Source of the DNA: Methylorubrum thiocyanatum
Lineage (GTDB): Bacteria > Pseudomonadota > Alphaproteobacteria > Rhizobiales > Beijerinckiaceae
Length of the DNA: 64,000 nt
Assembly: GCA_014138645.1 (NCBI GenBank)
Contig: JACJIB010000003.1
Coordinates: 434,001 to 498,000 of the forward strand
Direction: 5' to 3'
This document shows, piece after piece, positions 17,762 to 27,930 of the stretch; positions within the stretch are counted from its first letter, which is position 1, and each line of letters starts with the position of its first letter. Both the position numbers and the translations under genes were made by a program. Under the pieces are notes generated by a model. The model saw nothing but the letters and a program-made list of their open reading frames with translations, was not told the DNA's origin and ran no database searches.

Positions 17762-19110
17762 GCAGCGAGCCGAACGGCGCGTCCGAACGGATCGTCTTCA
17801 TCGACGACGAGGAGGATGTGCGGCGTGCCAACCGCCAGAGCCTCGAACTCGACGGCTTCACGGTCGAGACCTTCGAGGCGGCCGAACCCGCGCTCGCGGC
17901 GATTCGGGCGGAGCCGCCGGGGGTCGTCGTCACCGATGTCCGCCTGCCGGGGCTCGACGGGCGCGCCCTGTTCGAGCGGATCCGCGCCGAGGATCCGAAC
18001 CTGCCGGTGATCCTCATCACCGGGCACGGCGACATCTCCATGGCGGTGGCGGCGATGCGCGCGGGTGCCTACGACTTCCTCGCCAAGCCGTATCCGGCGG
18101 AGGCCCTGATGGGCTCGGTGCGCCGCGCCCTCGACCATCGCCGGCTCGTTCTGGAGAACCGCCGGCTCACGGCCCGGCTCGACGCGGCGATCGAGGAGGA
18201 TCCGGCCTTCCTCGGCATCTCGCCGGAGATCGTGCGTTTGCGCCGCCTCGTGCGGGACGTCGCCTCGGCGGATGTCGACGTGCTGGTGCTCGGCGAGACC
18301 GGCTCCGGCAAGGAGGTGGTGGCCAGCGCCCTCCACCGCTGGAGCCGGCGCGCGGCGAAGAACTTCGTCGCGATGAATTGCGGCGCGCTCCCCGACAGCG
18401 TGGTGGAAAGCGAGCTGTTCGGCCATGAGGCCGGCGCCTTCACCGGGGCACTGAAACGCCGGGTCGGCCGCATCGAGCACGCGCAGGGGGGCACGCTGTT
18501 CCTCGACGAGATCGAGAGCATGCCGCTGGCGCTGCAGGTCAAGCTGCTGCGGGTGCTGCAGGAGCGGGTGGTCGAGCCGCTCGGCACCAACGAGCGGCGC
18601 CCGGTCGACATGCGGGTCGTCTCGGCGACCAAGGTCGATCTCGGACAGGAGGCCGCCGCCGGCACGTTCCGCGACGACCTCTACCACCGGCTCAACGTGG
18701 TGACGGTGGCGATCCCGCCGCTGCGGGAGCGGCGCGAGGACATCCTGCTGCTGTTCCAGCACTTCCTCGCCCGGGCCGCCGCCCGGTTCGGGCGCGAGGC
18801 GCCCCCGGTGACGGCGGCGATGCGCGACCACCTCCTACGCCATTCCTGGCCCGGCAACGTGCGCGAGCTCGACCACTTCGCCGAGCGCTGCGCCCTGGGC
18901 CTCGCCGGTCAGGCCGCACCGGAGGCGGCGCCGACGACGGCCCTCACGCTGTCGGAGCAGGTCGAGCGGTTCGAGCGCGGTCTGATCCGCGAGGAGCTGA
19001 TCATGGCCGGCGGCGATGTGCGGGGCGCCGCGGAATCCCTCGGCGTTCCGCGGAAAACCCTCTACGACAAGATCGCCCGCTACGGTCTCGCGCCGACGGA
19101 CTTCCGCTGA
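17758..19110 (+). CDS. dctD: Sigma-54-dependent response regulator DctD
   Basis: A 450-residue activator of RpoN promoters. Receiver domain at residues 10-125 with phospho-acceptor Asp60 (VVVTDVRLP) and Lys in FLAKPYP; AAA+ domain at about 150-385 with Walker A GETGSGKE, the sigma-54-contacting loop GAFTGA, Walker B LFLDEIE and the RLNVVTVAIPPLRERREDI region; Fis-type helix-turn-helix at the C-terminus (VRGAAESLGVPRKTLYDKI). It is the partner of the overlapping dctB gene; the probable target sites lie upstream of dctA at 15833-15879. Confidence 0.94.
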   Translation: MSSEPNGASERIVFIDDEEDVRRANRQSLELDGFTVETFEAAEPALAAIRAEPPGVVVTDVRLPGLDGRALFERIRAEDPNLPVILITGHGDISMAVAAMRAGAYDFLAKPYPAEALMGSVRRALDHRRLVLENRRLTARLDAAIEEDPAFLGISPEIVRLRRLVRDVASADVDVLVLGETGSGKEVVASALHRWSRRAAKNFVAMNCGALPDSVVESELFGHEAGAFTGALKRRVGRIEHAQGGTLFLDEIESMPLALQVKLLRVLQERVVEPLGTNERRPVDMRVVSATKVDLGQEAAAGTFRDDLYHRLNVVTVAIPPLRERREDILLLFQHFLARAAARFGREAPPVTAAMRDHLLRHSWPGNVRELDHFAERCALGLAGQAAPEAAPTTALTLSEQVERFERGLIREELIMAGGDVRGAAESLGVPRKTLYDKIARYGLAPTDFR

Positions 19111-19133
19111 AAGCCGCGACGTTTCGGGCGCCT

Positions 19134-20225
19134 TCAGGCACCGGCGGCCTGCGGCCGGGGGCAGACGCGGTCGCGGCCCGTCCGCTTGGCCTCGTAGAGC
19201 GCGCGGTCGGCCCGCTCGATCACGTCGCGGGCGGCCTCGCCCGACCGGTACTGCGCGACGCCGGCTGAGATCGTGACCTGTGCCACCACCTCGCCGGAGC
19301 CGCGCTTGACCAGGCGCTGGCCCCGCAGCCGGTCGCAGACCAGCTGGGCGAGGGCGACGCCGGCGCCGATACCGGCCTCGCCGAGCACGATCGCGAACTC
19401 CTCGCCGCCGTAGCGCGCGGCGAGATCGCGGTCGGTGGTCTTTTCCGACAGCAGGCGCCCGAGGAGCCGCAACACCTGATCGCCGAAGCGGTGGCCGTGC
19501 CGGTCGTTGAGCCCCTTGAAATGGTCGATGTCGAGCATGATCAGGCAGAAGGTGCTGCCGGGATCGGCCCGTGTCCGGGTGATGGCGTCGCGCAGGAACT
19601 GATCGAACGCCTTGCGGTTGGCGAGTCCCGTCAGCGTGTCGGTCACCGCCGCGCGCTGCGCCTCGACGAGTTCGCGGTGCAGCTTGTCGATATGGCCGGC
19701 GGAGACCGAGAGCTGCTCCTCCAGCAGGCGGTTGCGGGCCTGCGCCTGCTCCGTCTCGCCGATCAGGGCGACGAGCGCCGTCATCAACTCGTCCTCGGTC
19801 GGGCGGGCATTCAGGCGGCCGGACCAGTGAGTCAGGGCGTCGGCGTAGCCGGCCAGGGCCCTCCGGCTGCCCGCGACCCGTTCCGCCAAGCGGCCCGCCG
19901 CGTCGGCCAGTCGGCTCGCGCCATCGAGCACGATAGCCCCGGGCGCGGTGTCGGCGATGCAGGACTCGTAGAGCGTGCCGGCGAGTTCCTCCGTCAGCGT
20001 CCCGCCGGGAGCCAGGCAGGGTGCGAGGCGTTCGCGCAGCGTCGGATTGGCACCGCTGTAGAAGCTGTGCAGCAGTTCGTAGTTCCGGGGCGAGGGGGGA
20101 AGCCCGTATCGGCCGAGTGCCTCCCAGGCGGCTTCCGCAGGTATCCGGGCGCGTTCGAGGCTAGGATCCGACTGCTGCTGCACCTGTCCCGGCATCATCG
20201 CCCGCATCTCGGCCATCGACGTCAC
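19134..20225 (-). CDS. Diguanylate cyclase (GGDEF domain)
   Basis: A 363-residue soluble protein making cyclic di-GMP from two GTP. Residues 1-190 form a helical N-terminal region of unknown ligand with a coiled coil near 165-190; the GGDEF domain follows with TDTLTGLANRKAFD, metal-binding LDIDHFKGLNDRHGH, the active-site GGEEF, and the closing ADRALYEAKRTGRD. The four residues where the inhibitory RxxD site normally lies read TDRD, so product inhibition is probably absent. No membrane segment is seen. Convergent with dctD; no link with it is evident. Confidence 0.93.
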   Translation of the reverse strand: MTSMAEMRAMMPGQVQQQSDPSLERARIPAEAAWEALGRYGLPPSPRNYELLHSFYSGANPTLRERLAPCLAPGGTLTEELAGTLYESCIADTAPGAIVLDGASRLADAAGRLAERVAGSRRALAGYADALTHWSGRLNARPTEDELMTALVALIGETEQAQARNRLLEEQLSVSAGHIDKLHRELVEAQRAAVTDTLTGLANRKAFDQFLRDAITRTRADPGSTFCLIMLDIDHFKGLNDRHGHRFGDQVLRLLGRLLSEKTTDRDLAARYGGEEFAIVLGEAGIGAGVALAQLVCDRLRGQRLVKRGSGEVVAQVTISAGVAQYRSGEAARDVIERADRALYEAKRTGRDRVCPRPQAAGA

Positions 20226-20493
20226 GGTGCAAGGATTACGGACTCGACGTTAAATTTCAGTCTTTGTTGCAAAATTTCGCCGGCCATCCGCGGTCATGAC
20301 TTGAACAGGCGTCATCCTCCGCAAATGTCCGTTCGAGCGGATACCGCGCAGGCTCGGGCCGCCTTCCGTCCCTTGACGAGCGCCCGCGCCTTCGCGGCGG
20401 GCAGCGGCCGATCCGAAAGACGTTGGAGTCCCGCGAACCGACGCGCGCAATCTTGGCTCGGCCTTCCGTCCAGATCCGGACGACGCCCGAGGG

Positions 20494-21966
20494 CTACTCG
20501 ATCCCGAGCTTGTCCTTGAGGAGGGCGTTGACCGCGGCCGGGTTGGCCTTGCCGCCCGTCGCCTTCATCGTCTGGCCGACGAACCAGCCGAGCAGGGTCG
20601 GCTTGGCCTTGGCCTGCTCCACCTTGTCGGGGTTGGCGGCGATGATCGCGTCCACCGCCGCCTCGATGGCGCCGGTATCGGTGACCTGCTTCATGCCGCG
20701 GGACTCGACGATCGCGCGCGGGTCGCCGCCCTCGGACCAGACGATTTCGAACAGATCCTTGGCGATCTTGCCGGAGATCACGCCCTCGCCGATGAGATCG
20801 ACGATGGTGCCGAGCTGCTCGGCGGAGACCGGCGTGTCCTCGATCGAGCGCCCCTCCTTGTTGAGGCGTCCGAACAGTTCGTTGATGACCCAGTTGGCCG
20901 CGGCCTTGCCGTCGCGGCCACGCGCCACCGCCTCGAAATAATCGGCCGACGCCCGCTCGGCGACGAGCACGCCGGCATCGTAGGCGCTGAGGCCGAAATC
21001 CTTGATGAAGCGGGCCTTCTTGGCATCCGGCAGTTCCGGCAGGCCTGAGGCCAGCCCATCGACATAGGCTTGGTCGAATTCGAGCGGCAGCAGATCGGGA
21101 TCGGGGAAGTAGCGGTAGTCGTGCGCCTCCTCCTTCGAGCGCATCGAGCGGGTCTCGCCCTTGCCCGGATCGAACAGGCGCGTCTCCTGATCGATCTTGC
21201 CGCCATCCTCCAGGATCGCGATCTGGCGGCGTGCCTCGGTCTCGATGGCCTGGCCGATGAAGCGGATCGAGTTGACGTTCTTGATCTCGCAGCGCGTGCC
21301 GAGCGGGTCGCCGGGGCGGCGCACGGAGACGTTCACGTCGGCGCGGAGACTGCCCTTCTCCATGTCGCCGTCGCAGGTGCCGAGATAGCGCAGGATCGTG
21401 CGCAGCTTGGTCACGTAGGCCTTGGCCTCCTCCGACGAGCGGAGATCGGGGCGCGAGACGATCTCCATCAGCGCCACGCCGGAGCGGTTGAGATCGACGA
21501 AGCTCTTGGTCGGATCCTGGTCGTGCAGGGACTTGCCGGCATCCTGCTCCAGATGCAGGCGCTCGATGCCCACCGTGATCGACTCGCCGTCGGGCAGATC
21601 GACCAGCACCTCGCCCTCACCGACGATCGGGTCCTTGTACTGCGAGATCTGGTAGCCCTGCGGCAGGTCCGGGTAGAAGTAGTTCTTCCGGTCGAACACC
21701 GAGCGCAGATTGATCTGCGCCTTCAGGCCGAGACCGGTGCGGACGGCCTGGGCGATGCATTCCTCGTTGATGACGGGCAGCATGCCCGGCATGGCCGCAT
21801 CGACCAGCGAGACGTGGTCGTTGGGCTCGCCGCCGAAGGCGGTGGAGGCGCCGGAGAACAGCTTGGAGCGGCTGGTGACCTGGGCGTGGATCTCCATCCC
21901 GATCACGACCTCCCAGTCGTGCAGGCCGCCCTTGATGAGCTTCTTCGGATCGACGCGCTCGGTCAT
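20494..21966 (-). CDS. gatB: Aspartyl/glutamyl-tRNA amidotransferase subunit B GatB
   Basis: A 490-residue subunit of the GatCAB complex, which converts Glu-tRNA(Gln) and Asp-tRNA(Asn) to their amides. Signatures: [22 protein letters not shown] near the start, [42 protein letters not shown] and the YqeY-like tail ending in [10 protein letters not shown]. The ATG at 21966 gives the standard GatB N-terminus. Genes for GatA and GatC are not in the window. The 268 bases between this gene's stop and the diguanylate cyclase start show nothing I recognise. Confidence 0.97.
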   Translation of the reverse strand: MTERVDPKKLIKGGLHDWEVVIGMEIHAQVTSRSKLFSGASTAFGGEPNDHVSLVDAAMPGMLPVINEECIAQAVRTGLGLKAQINLRSVFDRKNYFYPDLPQGYQISQYKDPIVGEGEVLVDLPDGESITVGIERLHLEQDAGKSLHDQDPTKSFVDLNRSGVALMEIVSRPDLRSSEEAKAYVTKLRTILRYLGTCDGDMEKGSLRADVNVSVRRPGDPLGTRCEIKNVNSIRFIGQAIETEARRQIAILEDGGKIDQETRLFDPGKGETRSMRSKEEAHDYRYFPDPDLLPLEFDQAYVDGLASGLPELPDAKKARFIKDFGLSAYDAGVLVAERASADYFEAVARGRDGKAAANWVINELFGRLNKEGRSIEDTPVSAEQLGTIVDLIGEGVISGKIAKDLFEIVWSEGGDPRAIVESRGMKQVTDTGAIEAAVDAIIAANPDKVEQAKAKPTLLGWFVGQTMKATGGKANPAAVNALLKDKLGIE

Positions 21967-22040
21967 TCTCTTCGACTTCGGTGCCGGCGCCGCCGGATCG
22001 GCGCCTTCGAGGGTTGTGTAGGGAGCCCGTGCGGGACGGG

Positions 22041-22823
22041 TCAAGCGGGCGGGGGCGCCGACGGACGCCGCGCGGCCAGCGTCACGGCCGGCCCGTTCAC
22101 GAAGTCCGGGTCGTCGGCGATCACCGTCGTCTCGGTGAGCCCGTAATGGGCGAGCACGCGGATCAGGTCGGGCAGCTCCATCCATCGGGTTTTGCCCTGG
22201 TTGCCGCCCCAGAAGGTGGCGAGCCCGCGGTCGCGATAGGTCAGTTCGTGCAGGGTGAGCCGCATCCCGTCCTGCTCCACGGGGCGCGGCACGTGGCGGC
22301 GCAGGCGGGCCTGCGGGGCGTAGTAATGCGTCCAGAGGAACAACCGGTCGGAGCGGGCGGCGGCGAGCCGGATCAGTTCGAGCGGGTCGAACATATGGTA
22401 GAGGATGCCGCAGGCGAAGATCAGGTCGTAGCGCGGCCCCGGCGCGGCCAGATGCCGGCTGACGTCGCCGAGCAGGAAGGTCGAGCGGGTGAGCCCGGCG
22501 ATGTTCTTGACGACGAGCGACTTGAGGAAGGCCTCCGAGTTCGACTCGACTGCCGTGACGCTGTTCGCGCCGAGCGCTTCGAGCTGACAGGTATGGGCGC
22601 CTTCGAGCGGTCCGAGTTCGAGGATGTCGTAGCCGTCGAAACGCCCCTCGCGGCCGAGGGTCTCCGCCGCTTGGCGCGGGCGGGGATCGGCGCGGAAGCC
22701 CGGCAGGCCACCGCCGACCGGCAGGTCGGACACGAGTTCGCTGAGATCGCTCGCCCAGCGCCCCTCGAACAGGTCGTAGGCATTGCGATGGCTCGGCGTG
22801 GAGGTGAGGAAGACCCGCTTCAT
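22041..22823 (-). CDS. SAM-dependent methyltransferase, class I fold
   Basis: A 260-residue soluble protein with a class I methyltransferase core: motif [21 protein letters not shown] (about residues 67-86), an acidic end to strand 2 (VTAVESN), and [15 protein letters not shown] for motif IV and the following loop. It resembles the DUF1698/CmoB-like group of small methyltransferases, but the substrate cannot be read from the sequence. It lies 75 bases upstream of gatB on the same strand, so co-transcription is possible. Confidence 0.75.
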   Translation of the reverse strand: MKRVFLTSTPSHRNAYDLFEGRWASDLSELVSDLPVGGGLPGFRADPRPRQAAETLGREGRFDGYDILELGPLEGAHTCQLEALGANSVTAVESNSEAFLKSLVVKNIAGLTRSTFLLGDVSRHLAAPGPRYDLIFACGILYHMFDPLELIRLAAARSDRLFLWTHYYAPQARLRRHVPRPVEQDGMRLTLHELTYRDRGLATFWGGNQGKTRWMELPDLIRVLAHYGLTETTVIADDPDFVNGPAVTLAARRPSAPPPA

Positions 22824-22850
22824 GTGAAGCCCTATAGCCGGGCGCCCGCC

Positions 22851-23738
22851 TCAAATCACCGGGACGCCACGACCCTTGGCCTGATCGCCTGGTTCGACGT
22901 GGATCACCACCACCGCGCCCTCGATCGCGGCCTCGATCACCTCCTCCAGCCGGTCGCAGATGGCGTGGGATTCGAACACCGTCATCTCGCCCGGCACGAC
23001 GAGGTGGAAATCGATGAAGGTGGCGCTGCCGGCGTGGCGGGTGCGCACGTCGTGCGCCTCCAGCGCGCCCTCGCCATGGGTCGAGATCAGGGCGCGGATA
23101 CGGGCCACCATCTCGGGCGAGGCGGCCTGATCCATCAGGCCGTTGATCGAGTCGCGCACCATCGACCAGCCGGACCACAGGATGTTGAGGGCGACCAGAC
23201 CCGCCACGAGCGGATCGAGCACCAGCGTCCCCGTGACGAGAACCAGCCCGAGCCCGACGAGCACGCCGCCCGAGGTCACCACGTCGGCGGCGATGTGGCG
23301 GGCATCGGCGAGCAGGGCGGGCGAGCGCAGCCGCCGGCCGCGCCGGAACAGCAGCATCGCCCAGACGGCGTTGATGACCGTGGCGACGCCGTTGATCGCC
23401 AGACCCATCGCCGGCGCGTCGAGGGGTTTCGGGTCGAGGATGCCGAAATAGGCTTCACGCAGGATGAGCAGGGCGGCGACGATGACGAGCGCCCCCTCGA
23501 TCACCGCGGAGAAGTACTCGGCCTTGTGGTGGCCGTAGGGATGGTCCTCGTCGGCCGGCTGCGCGGCGACGCGCACGGCCAGGAAGGCGCAGGCCGCGGC
23601 CACCACGTTGATGATGCTCTCCAGCGCGTCGGAGTAGAGCGCGAGGCTGCCGGTGAGCCAGTAGGCGGTGAATTTCAGGGCGGTGACGAGCACGCCGACG
23701 GCAGCGCTCGCCAGGGCGGCCTTCTCGGTTCCTGACAT
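22851..23738 (-). CDS. Cation diffusion facilitator (CDF) family metal efflux protein
   Basis: A 295-residue inner-membrane divalent metal/proton antiporter. Six hydrophobic segments occupy residues 10-205. The metal site is seen in segment 2 (YSDALESI, with Asp and following polar residues) and segment 5 ([14 protein letters not shown], with His/Asp). A cytosolic CDF dimerisation domain (about 210-285) has [19 protein letters not shown] and ending HVEPGDQ. Likely substrates are Zn, Fe, Co or Mn; the sequence does not decide. It ends 27 bases before the start of the methyltransferase gene. Confidence 0.9.
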   Translation of the reverse strand: MSGTEKAALASAAVGVLVTALKFTAYWLTGSLALYSDALESIINVVAAACAFLAVRVAAQPADEDHPYGHHKAEYFSAVIEGALVIVAALLILREAYFGILDPKPLDAPAMGLAINGVATVINAVWAMLLFRRGRRLRSPALLADARHIAADVVTSGGVLVGLGLVLVTGTLVLDPLVAGLVALNILWSGWSMVRDSINGLMDQAASPEMVARIRALISTHGEGALEAHDVRTRHAGSATFIDFHLVVPGEMTVFESHAICDRLEEVIEAAIEGAVVVIHVEPGDQAKGRGVPVI

Positions 23739-23823
23739 GCGGCTTCAACGAGGGCGGGGAGGGCGGGAAACGGGGATGCCCCGCCCTTAAGACCCGCGGC
23801 CCCGGAAGGCCACGGCAAAGGTT

Positions 23824-24078
23824 TTAGCCCGGGCTATCGCCGTCCGGGCCGGACCGCGCCTGCGCCGTAGCGGGCAGGCGCCCGCGGGCGATCTCCTTGG
23901 CGCGGGAACGCTCGGCCTTGTCGCGGGCGCGCTCGGCCCGGCGGGCGTAGTTGCGGGCGATCCAGCCGAAGCTCGCCCGCGCGGAGAGTTCGTCGAAGCG
24001 GGCCGCCTCCCGCTCCCAGTAGCGCACGAGCTGCGCGTCGAGGGTCTCGTGCGGCGGCTTTCTGCTGGTCTCGGTCAT
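23824..24078 (-). CDS. Hypothetical charged helical protein
   Basis: An 84-residue protein, highly charged, predicted helical over residues 10-65 with Arg/Ala/Glu clusters (RRAERARDKAERSRAKE). No signal peptide, membrane segment or known domain. The codon composition matches neighbouring genes. It lies 33 bases downstream of another small unknown gene on the same strand, suggesting an operon of two small proteins. Confidence 0.5.
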   Translation of the reverse strand: MTETSRKPPHETLDAQLVRYWEREAARFDELSARASFGWIARNYARRAERARDKAERSRAKEIARGRLPATAQARSGPDGDSPG

Positions 24079-24111
24079 GGCGCGAACATCCTCGGAAGCC
24101 GTGGGTCTGCG

Positions 24112-24360
24112 TCACGCGTGCGGCGCGGGCGGTGCATCGGTCTGCTCGACCACCAGCGCCTCCGCATCGCCCCGGAAGCTGCCGGGACCGACATCGCCGG
24201 TCGGGTGGCCGGGCGTGCCGAAGGGCTCGCTCGGATAGGCCTCCTCGAAGCGGCAGCGGGCGTCGTTCGCGTCCTCGGCCTTGAGGGTGATCCGCGGCGT
24301 TTCGGGCAGGGGCCAGCGCGGGTCGGCGGGATCGCGCAGTTGGACGGCGTACCATTTCAT
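24112..24360 (-). CDS. Hypothetical small protein
   Basis: An 82-residue cytosolic protein starting MKWYAVQLRDPADPRWPLPE. Its first 50 residues have a mixed strand/helix pattern (ITLKAEDANDARCRFEEAYP), reminiscent of small alpha/beta folds, and the tail is low-complexity. No family recognised. It lies between the FAD monooxygenase (66 bases upstream) and the helical protein (33 bases downstream), all on minus, so one transcript is possible. Confidence 0.5.
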   Translation of the reverse strand: MKWYAVQLRDPADPRWPLPETPRITLKAEDANDARCRFEEAYPSEPFGTPGHPTGDVGPGSFRGDAEALVVEQTDAPPAPHA

Positions 24361-24426
24361 CGTGGACAGCTTTCTCGATCGAAACGGTGTCTCAACGCGC
24401 GAGGCGGCGCCTCGGCTGCACGACCC

Positions 24427-25887
24427 TTAGGATGTCTTGATTTCTTTGAGGTAGTGAGCGGCGGCCTCCACATCGGCGGCGCCGGCGGTGAAGCCGACAT
24501 AGCCGTCGGGCCGCACCAGATGCAGGCGCCCCGGCGTCGGGGTCCGGCGCGGGACGGGCTGGACCAAGCCGGGGTATCGGGCGGCGAGTGCGGCACCGCC
24601 CTCTTCCTCCGCCGCGTAGAGAACGAAGCGCGGATCGGCGCCCGCGCCCGGCGGCGGCCCGTCCGAATCCTCGGGCCGCCACCGCAGGCCGGCCCCCGCC
24701 CCGACGGAAAGCGGGGAGCCGGGATAGCCGATCTCGATCTCGCTCATCATCGCGGCCATCCGCCGCCGCACCGTGGAGAGGCCGAGGAGCCACCGCAAAG
24801 CGCGATTGCGGAGCGCCTGAGCCGCCGGGTTGGCCAGCGTCGCCAGGGCCGTGAGCCGCCCGGCATTGCGCAACACCGTCTCGCCGACGGCGTTGCGCTC
24901 CGGGCTGTAGCTGTCGAGCAGCGTCGGGAGGGCCTCGCCCCGCAGCACCAGGGCGAGCCTCCAGGCGAGGTTCACCGCATCCTGCATGCCGGTGTTCATG
25001 CCCTGGCCGCCGGCCGGGCTGTGAATATGCGCGGCATCGCCCGCCAGGAACACGCGGCCTCGGCCGTATTCCGAGACCTTGCGCTCGTGGATGCGGAAGC
25101 GGCTGAGCCAGACCGGATCGGACACCTGAATCCCGGCGCCAGCCCTGGCGGAGACCAGCGCCTGCACCTCGGCAAGCGTCGGATCGGGCTTCGCTCGTCC
25201 GTCCGCCCAGCCGACGGTCGCGACGACCCGCGCCCGGCCACCGGGGATCGGGAAGATCACGAACGGCCCGTCCCGGTGGAGATAGACCGCGATGGCATCG
25301 CCCGGCGGAGCGCCGCCGCCCGCGAGGCGGATGTCGGCGAGCAGCCATTCGTCGCCCTGCGCCGAGCCGCGGAAGGCCAGGCGGAGCCCGTGGCGCACGG
25401 TGCTGTGAGCGCCGTCGCAGCCGAGCAGGAAGGGGGTCGTCACGCTCTCCTGCCGCCCGTCCGCATGGGAGAGCCGCGCCTCCACGCCGTCCGGCGTCTG
25501 CGCGAAGGCGAGAAGCTCGACCTCCCGCTCGACCGCGACGCCGAAGGAGCCGAGATGTTCGGCCAGAAGCCGCTCGGTGTCGCGTTGCGGGATCATCAGC
25601 CCGAAGGCGTAGGGGCTGGCGATATCGGAGAAGTCCGGGCCTCCGAGCACCCGGCCGCCCGCCCGCAGCGTCGCGCCGCGGGCGCGCAGACCCGCCGCGA
25701 GGAAGGCCCCGGTGCAGCCCATCCGGTCCATCAGTTCGAGGGTGCGCGACCAGACGACCAGCGCCTTCGAGGTCTGCGTCGCTCGGGGCGCGCGGTCGAT
25801 CAGCCGGACGCCGATGCGATAGCGTGCCAGTTCGCAGGCGAGCGTCAGGCCGACCGGCCCGGCGCCGACGATCAGGACCTTTTCCAT
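24427..25887 (-). CDS. FAD-dependent aromatic-ring monooxygenase (PheA/TfdB family)
   Basis: A 486-residue class A flavoprotein hydroxylase. FAD-binding GAGPVGLTLACELAR at the N-terminus (residues 8-22), the DG motif FLLGCDGAHSTVR near residue 155, and the second FAD motif RGRVFLAGDAAHIHSPAGGQ near residue 280 are all intact; the C-terminal thioredoxin-like region (about 405-480) follows. Such enzymes use NAD(P)H and O2 to hydroxylate phenols or related rings; the substrate cannot be inferred. It is divergent from queA with 89 bases between them. Confidence 0.88.
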   Translation of the reverse strand: MEKVLIVGAGPVGLTLACELARYRIGVRLIDRAPRATQTSKALVVWSRTLELMDRMGCTGAFLAAGLRARGATLRAGGRVLGGPDFSDIASPYAFGLMIPQRDTERLLAEHLGSFGVAVEREVELLAFAQTPDGVEARLSHADGRQESVTTPFLLGCDGAHSTVRHGLRLAFRGSAQGDEWLLADIRLAGGGAPPGDAIAVYLHRDGPFVIFPIPGGRARVVATVGWADGRAKPDPTLAEVQALVSARAGAGIQVSDPVWLSRFRIHERKVSEYGRGRVFLAGDAAHIHSPAGGQGMNTGMQDAVNLAWRLALVLRGEALPTLLDSYSPERNAVGETVLRNAGRLTALATLANPAAQALRNRALRWLLGLSTVRRRMAAMMSEIEIGYPGSPLSVGAGAGLRWRPEDSDGPPPGAGADPRFVLYAAEEEGGAALAARYPGLVQPVPRRTPTPGRLHLVRPDGYVGFTAGAADVEAAAHYLKEIKTS

Positions 25888-25976
25888 CGCCGTCTCCGCG
25901 GGTCATGCTGCGCCGAGCCTCGCCCTGGATCAATCCGCCATTTGCGTCGCGCGCCCATCCGTGCTGATGGCGCGGC

Positions 25977-27077
25977 ATGCGCGTGGATCTGTTCGATTTC
26001 GAGTTGCCGGAGGCTGCGATCGCGCTGCGGCCGGCGAGCCCCCGCGACGCGAGCCGCCTGCTCGTGGTGCGCCCCGGCGAAACGCTGGCGGATCGCGGCG
26101 TGCGCGATCTGCCCGCGCTCCTGAATCCCGGCGACGCCCTCGTCTTCAACGACACGCGGGTGATCCCGGCCCGGCTCTCCGGCATCCGCCACCGGGAGGG
26201 CGGCACCGGCCAGCGCTGCGAGGCGATGCTGCATCTGCGCGAGGCGCCGGACCGCTGGCGCGCCTTCGCCCGCCCCGCCAAGCGCCTCGCTCCCGGCGAC
26301 CGGATCCGCTTCGGCGGCGAGGGTGCAAACCAAGGGGCGAGCGAAGTCTGTGTCCTGTCCGGCCTCGACGCGACGGTCGAGGAACGGGGGGAGGGCGGGG
26401 AGATCCTGCTGCGCTTCGACCTCGCCGGGCCGGCCCTCGACGAGGCCATTGCCGGGCTCGGTGCCCTGCCGCTGCCGCCCTACATCGCGGGCAAGCGCGC
26501 CACCGACGCGAGGGACACGACCGACTACCAGACCGTCTACGCCCGCGAGCCGGGCGCGGTCGCCGCCCCCACCGCCGGCCTGCATTTTTCCGACGCGCTG
26601 CTCGACGGGATCGATGCCGCCGGGATCGAGCGGATCCATGTCACGCTTCATGTCGGCGCCGGCACCTTCCTGCCGGTGAAGGCGGACGATACCGAGGCCC
26701 ACCGGATGCATGCCGAGATCGGCATCCTCGATACGGCCACCGCGGAACGGCTCAACGCCGTGCGGGCGCGGGGCAACCGGATTGTCGCCGTCGGCACCAC
26801 GGCGCTGCGGCTTCTGGAGAGCGCGACCGACCCCGACGGCACGGTCCGCCCGTTCTCCGGGGCCACAGACATCTTCATCACGCCGGGCTACCGCTTCCGC
26901 GCGGTCGATGCCCTGGTGACGAACTTCCACCTGCCGCGCTCGACCCTGTTCATGCTGGTCTCGGCCTTTTCCGGCCTCGACACCATGCGCGCGGCCTATG
27001 CCCACGCGATCGCTTCGGGTTACCGCTTCTACTCCTACGGCGACGCCAGCCTGCTGTTTCCGGAGCGTGCCCCATGA
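25977..27077 (+). CDS. queA: S-adenosylmethionine:tRNA ribosyltransferase-isomerase QueA
   Basis: A 366-residue enzyme that transfers and isomerises the ribose of SAM onto 7-aminomethyl-7-deazaguanine in tRNA to form epoxyqueuosine. It has [50 protein letters not shown] and [18 protein letters not shown]. Length is normal for QueA. It starts the queA-nucleotidyltransferase-tgt run; its stop overlaps an ATG (ATGA at 27074-27077) that opens a five-codon frame leading to the next gene. Confidence 0.96.
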   Translation: MRVDLFDFELPEAAIALRPASPRDASRLLVVRPGETLADRGVRDLPALLNPGDALVFNDTRVIPARLSGIRHREGGTGQRCEAMLHLREAPDRWRAFARPAKRLAPGDRIRFGGEGANQGASEVCVLSGLDATVEERGEGGEILLRFDLAGPALDEAIAGLGALPLPPYIAGKRATDARDTTDYQTVYAREPGAVAAPTAGLHFSDALLDGIDAAGIERIHVTLHVGAGTFLPVKADDTEAHRMHAEIGILDTATAERLNAVRARGNRIVAVGTTALRLLESATDPDGTVRPFSGATDIFITPGYRFRAVDALVTNFHLPRSTLFMLVSAFSGLDTMRAAYAHAIASGYRFYSYGDASLLFPERAP

Positions 27078-27087
27078 AGGCCCTGCC

Positions 27088-27930
27088 ATGAGCAGCCGGC
27101 GCCCGCCGCTCCGGGTCGATGTCGCCCGCACCGTCGATCGCTTCCTCGGCCTGATGGCGAGCGAGGGCGGTCCGCGGCTGCGCGGGCTCTATCTCGTCGG
27201 CTCGGTGGCGCTCGGCGATTTCCGGCCCGGCCGCAGCGACATCGACTTCGTCGCCCTCCTCGACGCGCCTGCATCGGCCGAGGCGACCGACGCGCTCGCC
27301 CGCATCCACGCGATCCTGGCGCAAGCCGGCGGCCCGTCTCTCGACGGCGTCTACCTGCCGATCGATGCCCTTCGGCGTACGCCGGAGAGGGGTGCCGTCC
27401 TGCCCTTCAGCATGGAGGGGCGGCTGCGCACCGGCGAGCCCTGCCGCGAGGTCAATCCGGTGCTCTGGCGCTGTCTCGCCCGCGCCAGCCGTCCGATCCT
27501 CGGCGCCACCCCTGCCGCCCTCGGCATCGCCGACGACGACGCGGCGCTCCACGCCCACGCCCTGGCCGAGCTGGACACCACGTGGCGCCCCTGGATTGCG
27601 CGATGCGAGGCGGCGCTGGCGGGCCAAGCGCCGGACGCGGAGAGCGACGCGGCCGACCTCGAACGGGGCGTTCTCGGCGTGAGCCGCATTCTCTGCACCC
27701 TCGCCACCGGGCGGATCGTCTCGAAGCGCGAGGGCGGGCGCTTCGTGCTGGAGCGCCTGCCGGAAGAACATCAGCAGGCCGTGTGGGACGCGCTCGACGC
27801 CCGTGACGGGGCGCTGGAGCGGGTCTCGCCAGCGGAGTTGCGCGCCGGCCTCGACACCATGCGTTTCCTGATCGACGGCGCCGGGGGGTATCAGGCTCCC
27901 GAGACGGCCCCCACATCCCCGGACCGATGA
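27088..27930 (+). CDS. Aminoglycoside-adenylyltransferase-like nucleotidyltransferase
   Basis: A 280-residue protein with an N-terminal Pol-beta-type nucleotidyltransferase domain: [21 protein letters not shown] holds the GS motif and the DxD metal-binding pair (Asp near residues 51-53). The C-terminal helical half resembles the AadA/DUF4111 class that adenylylates streptomycin and spectinomycin. GAAGG lies 7 bases before the ATG. It is wedged between queA and tgt, 10 bases after the first and overlapping the second by four bases, so it is probably co-expressed with queuosine genes. Whether it modifies a drug, a metabolite or RNA cannot be told. Confidence 0.75.
   Translation: MSSRRPPLRVDVARTVDRFLGLMASEGGPRLRGLYLVGSVALGDFRPGRSDIDFVALLDAPASAEATDALARIHAILAQAGGPSLDGVYLPIDALRRTPERGAVLPFSMEGRLRTGEPCREVNPVLWRCLARASRPILGATPAALGIADDDAALHAHALAELDTTWRPWIARCEAALAGQAPDAESDAADLERGVLGVSRILCTLATGRIVSKREGGRFVLERLPEEHQQAVWDALDARDGALERVSPAELRAGLDTMRFLIDGAGGYQAPETAPTSPDR

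Noticed and set aside
20250..20450. A 66-residue minus-strand frame between gatB and the diguanylate cyclase
   Set aside because: No start context, a basic low-complexity composition and no homologue; treated as non-coding.
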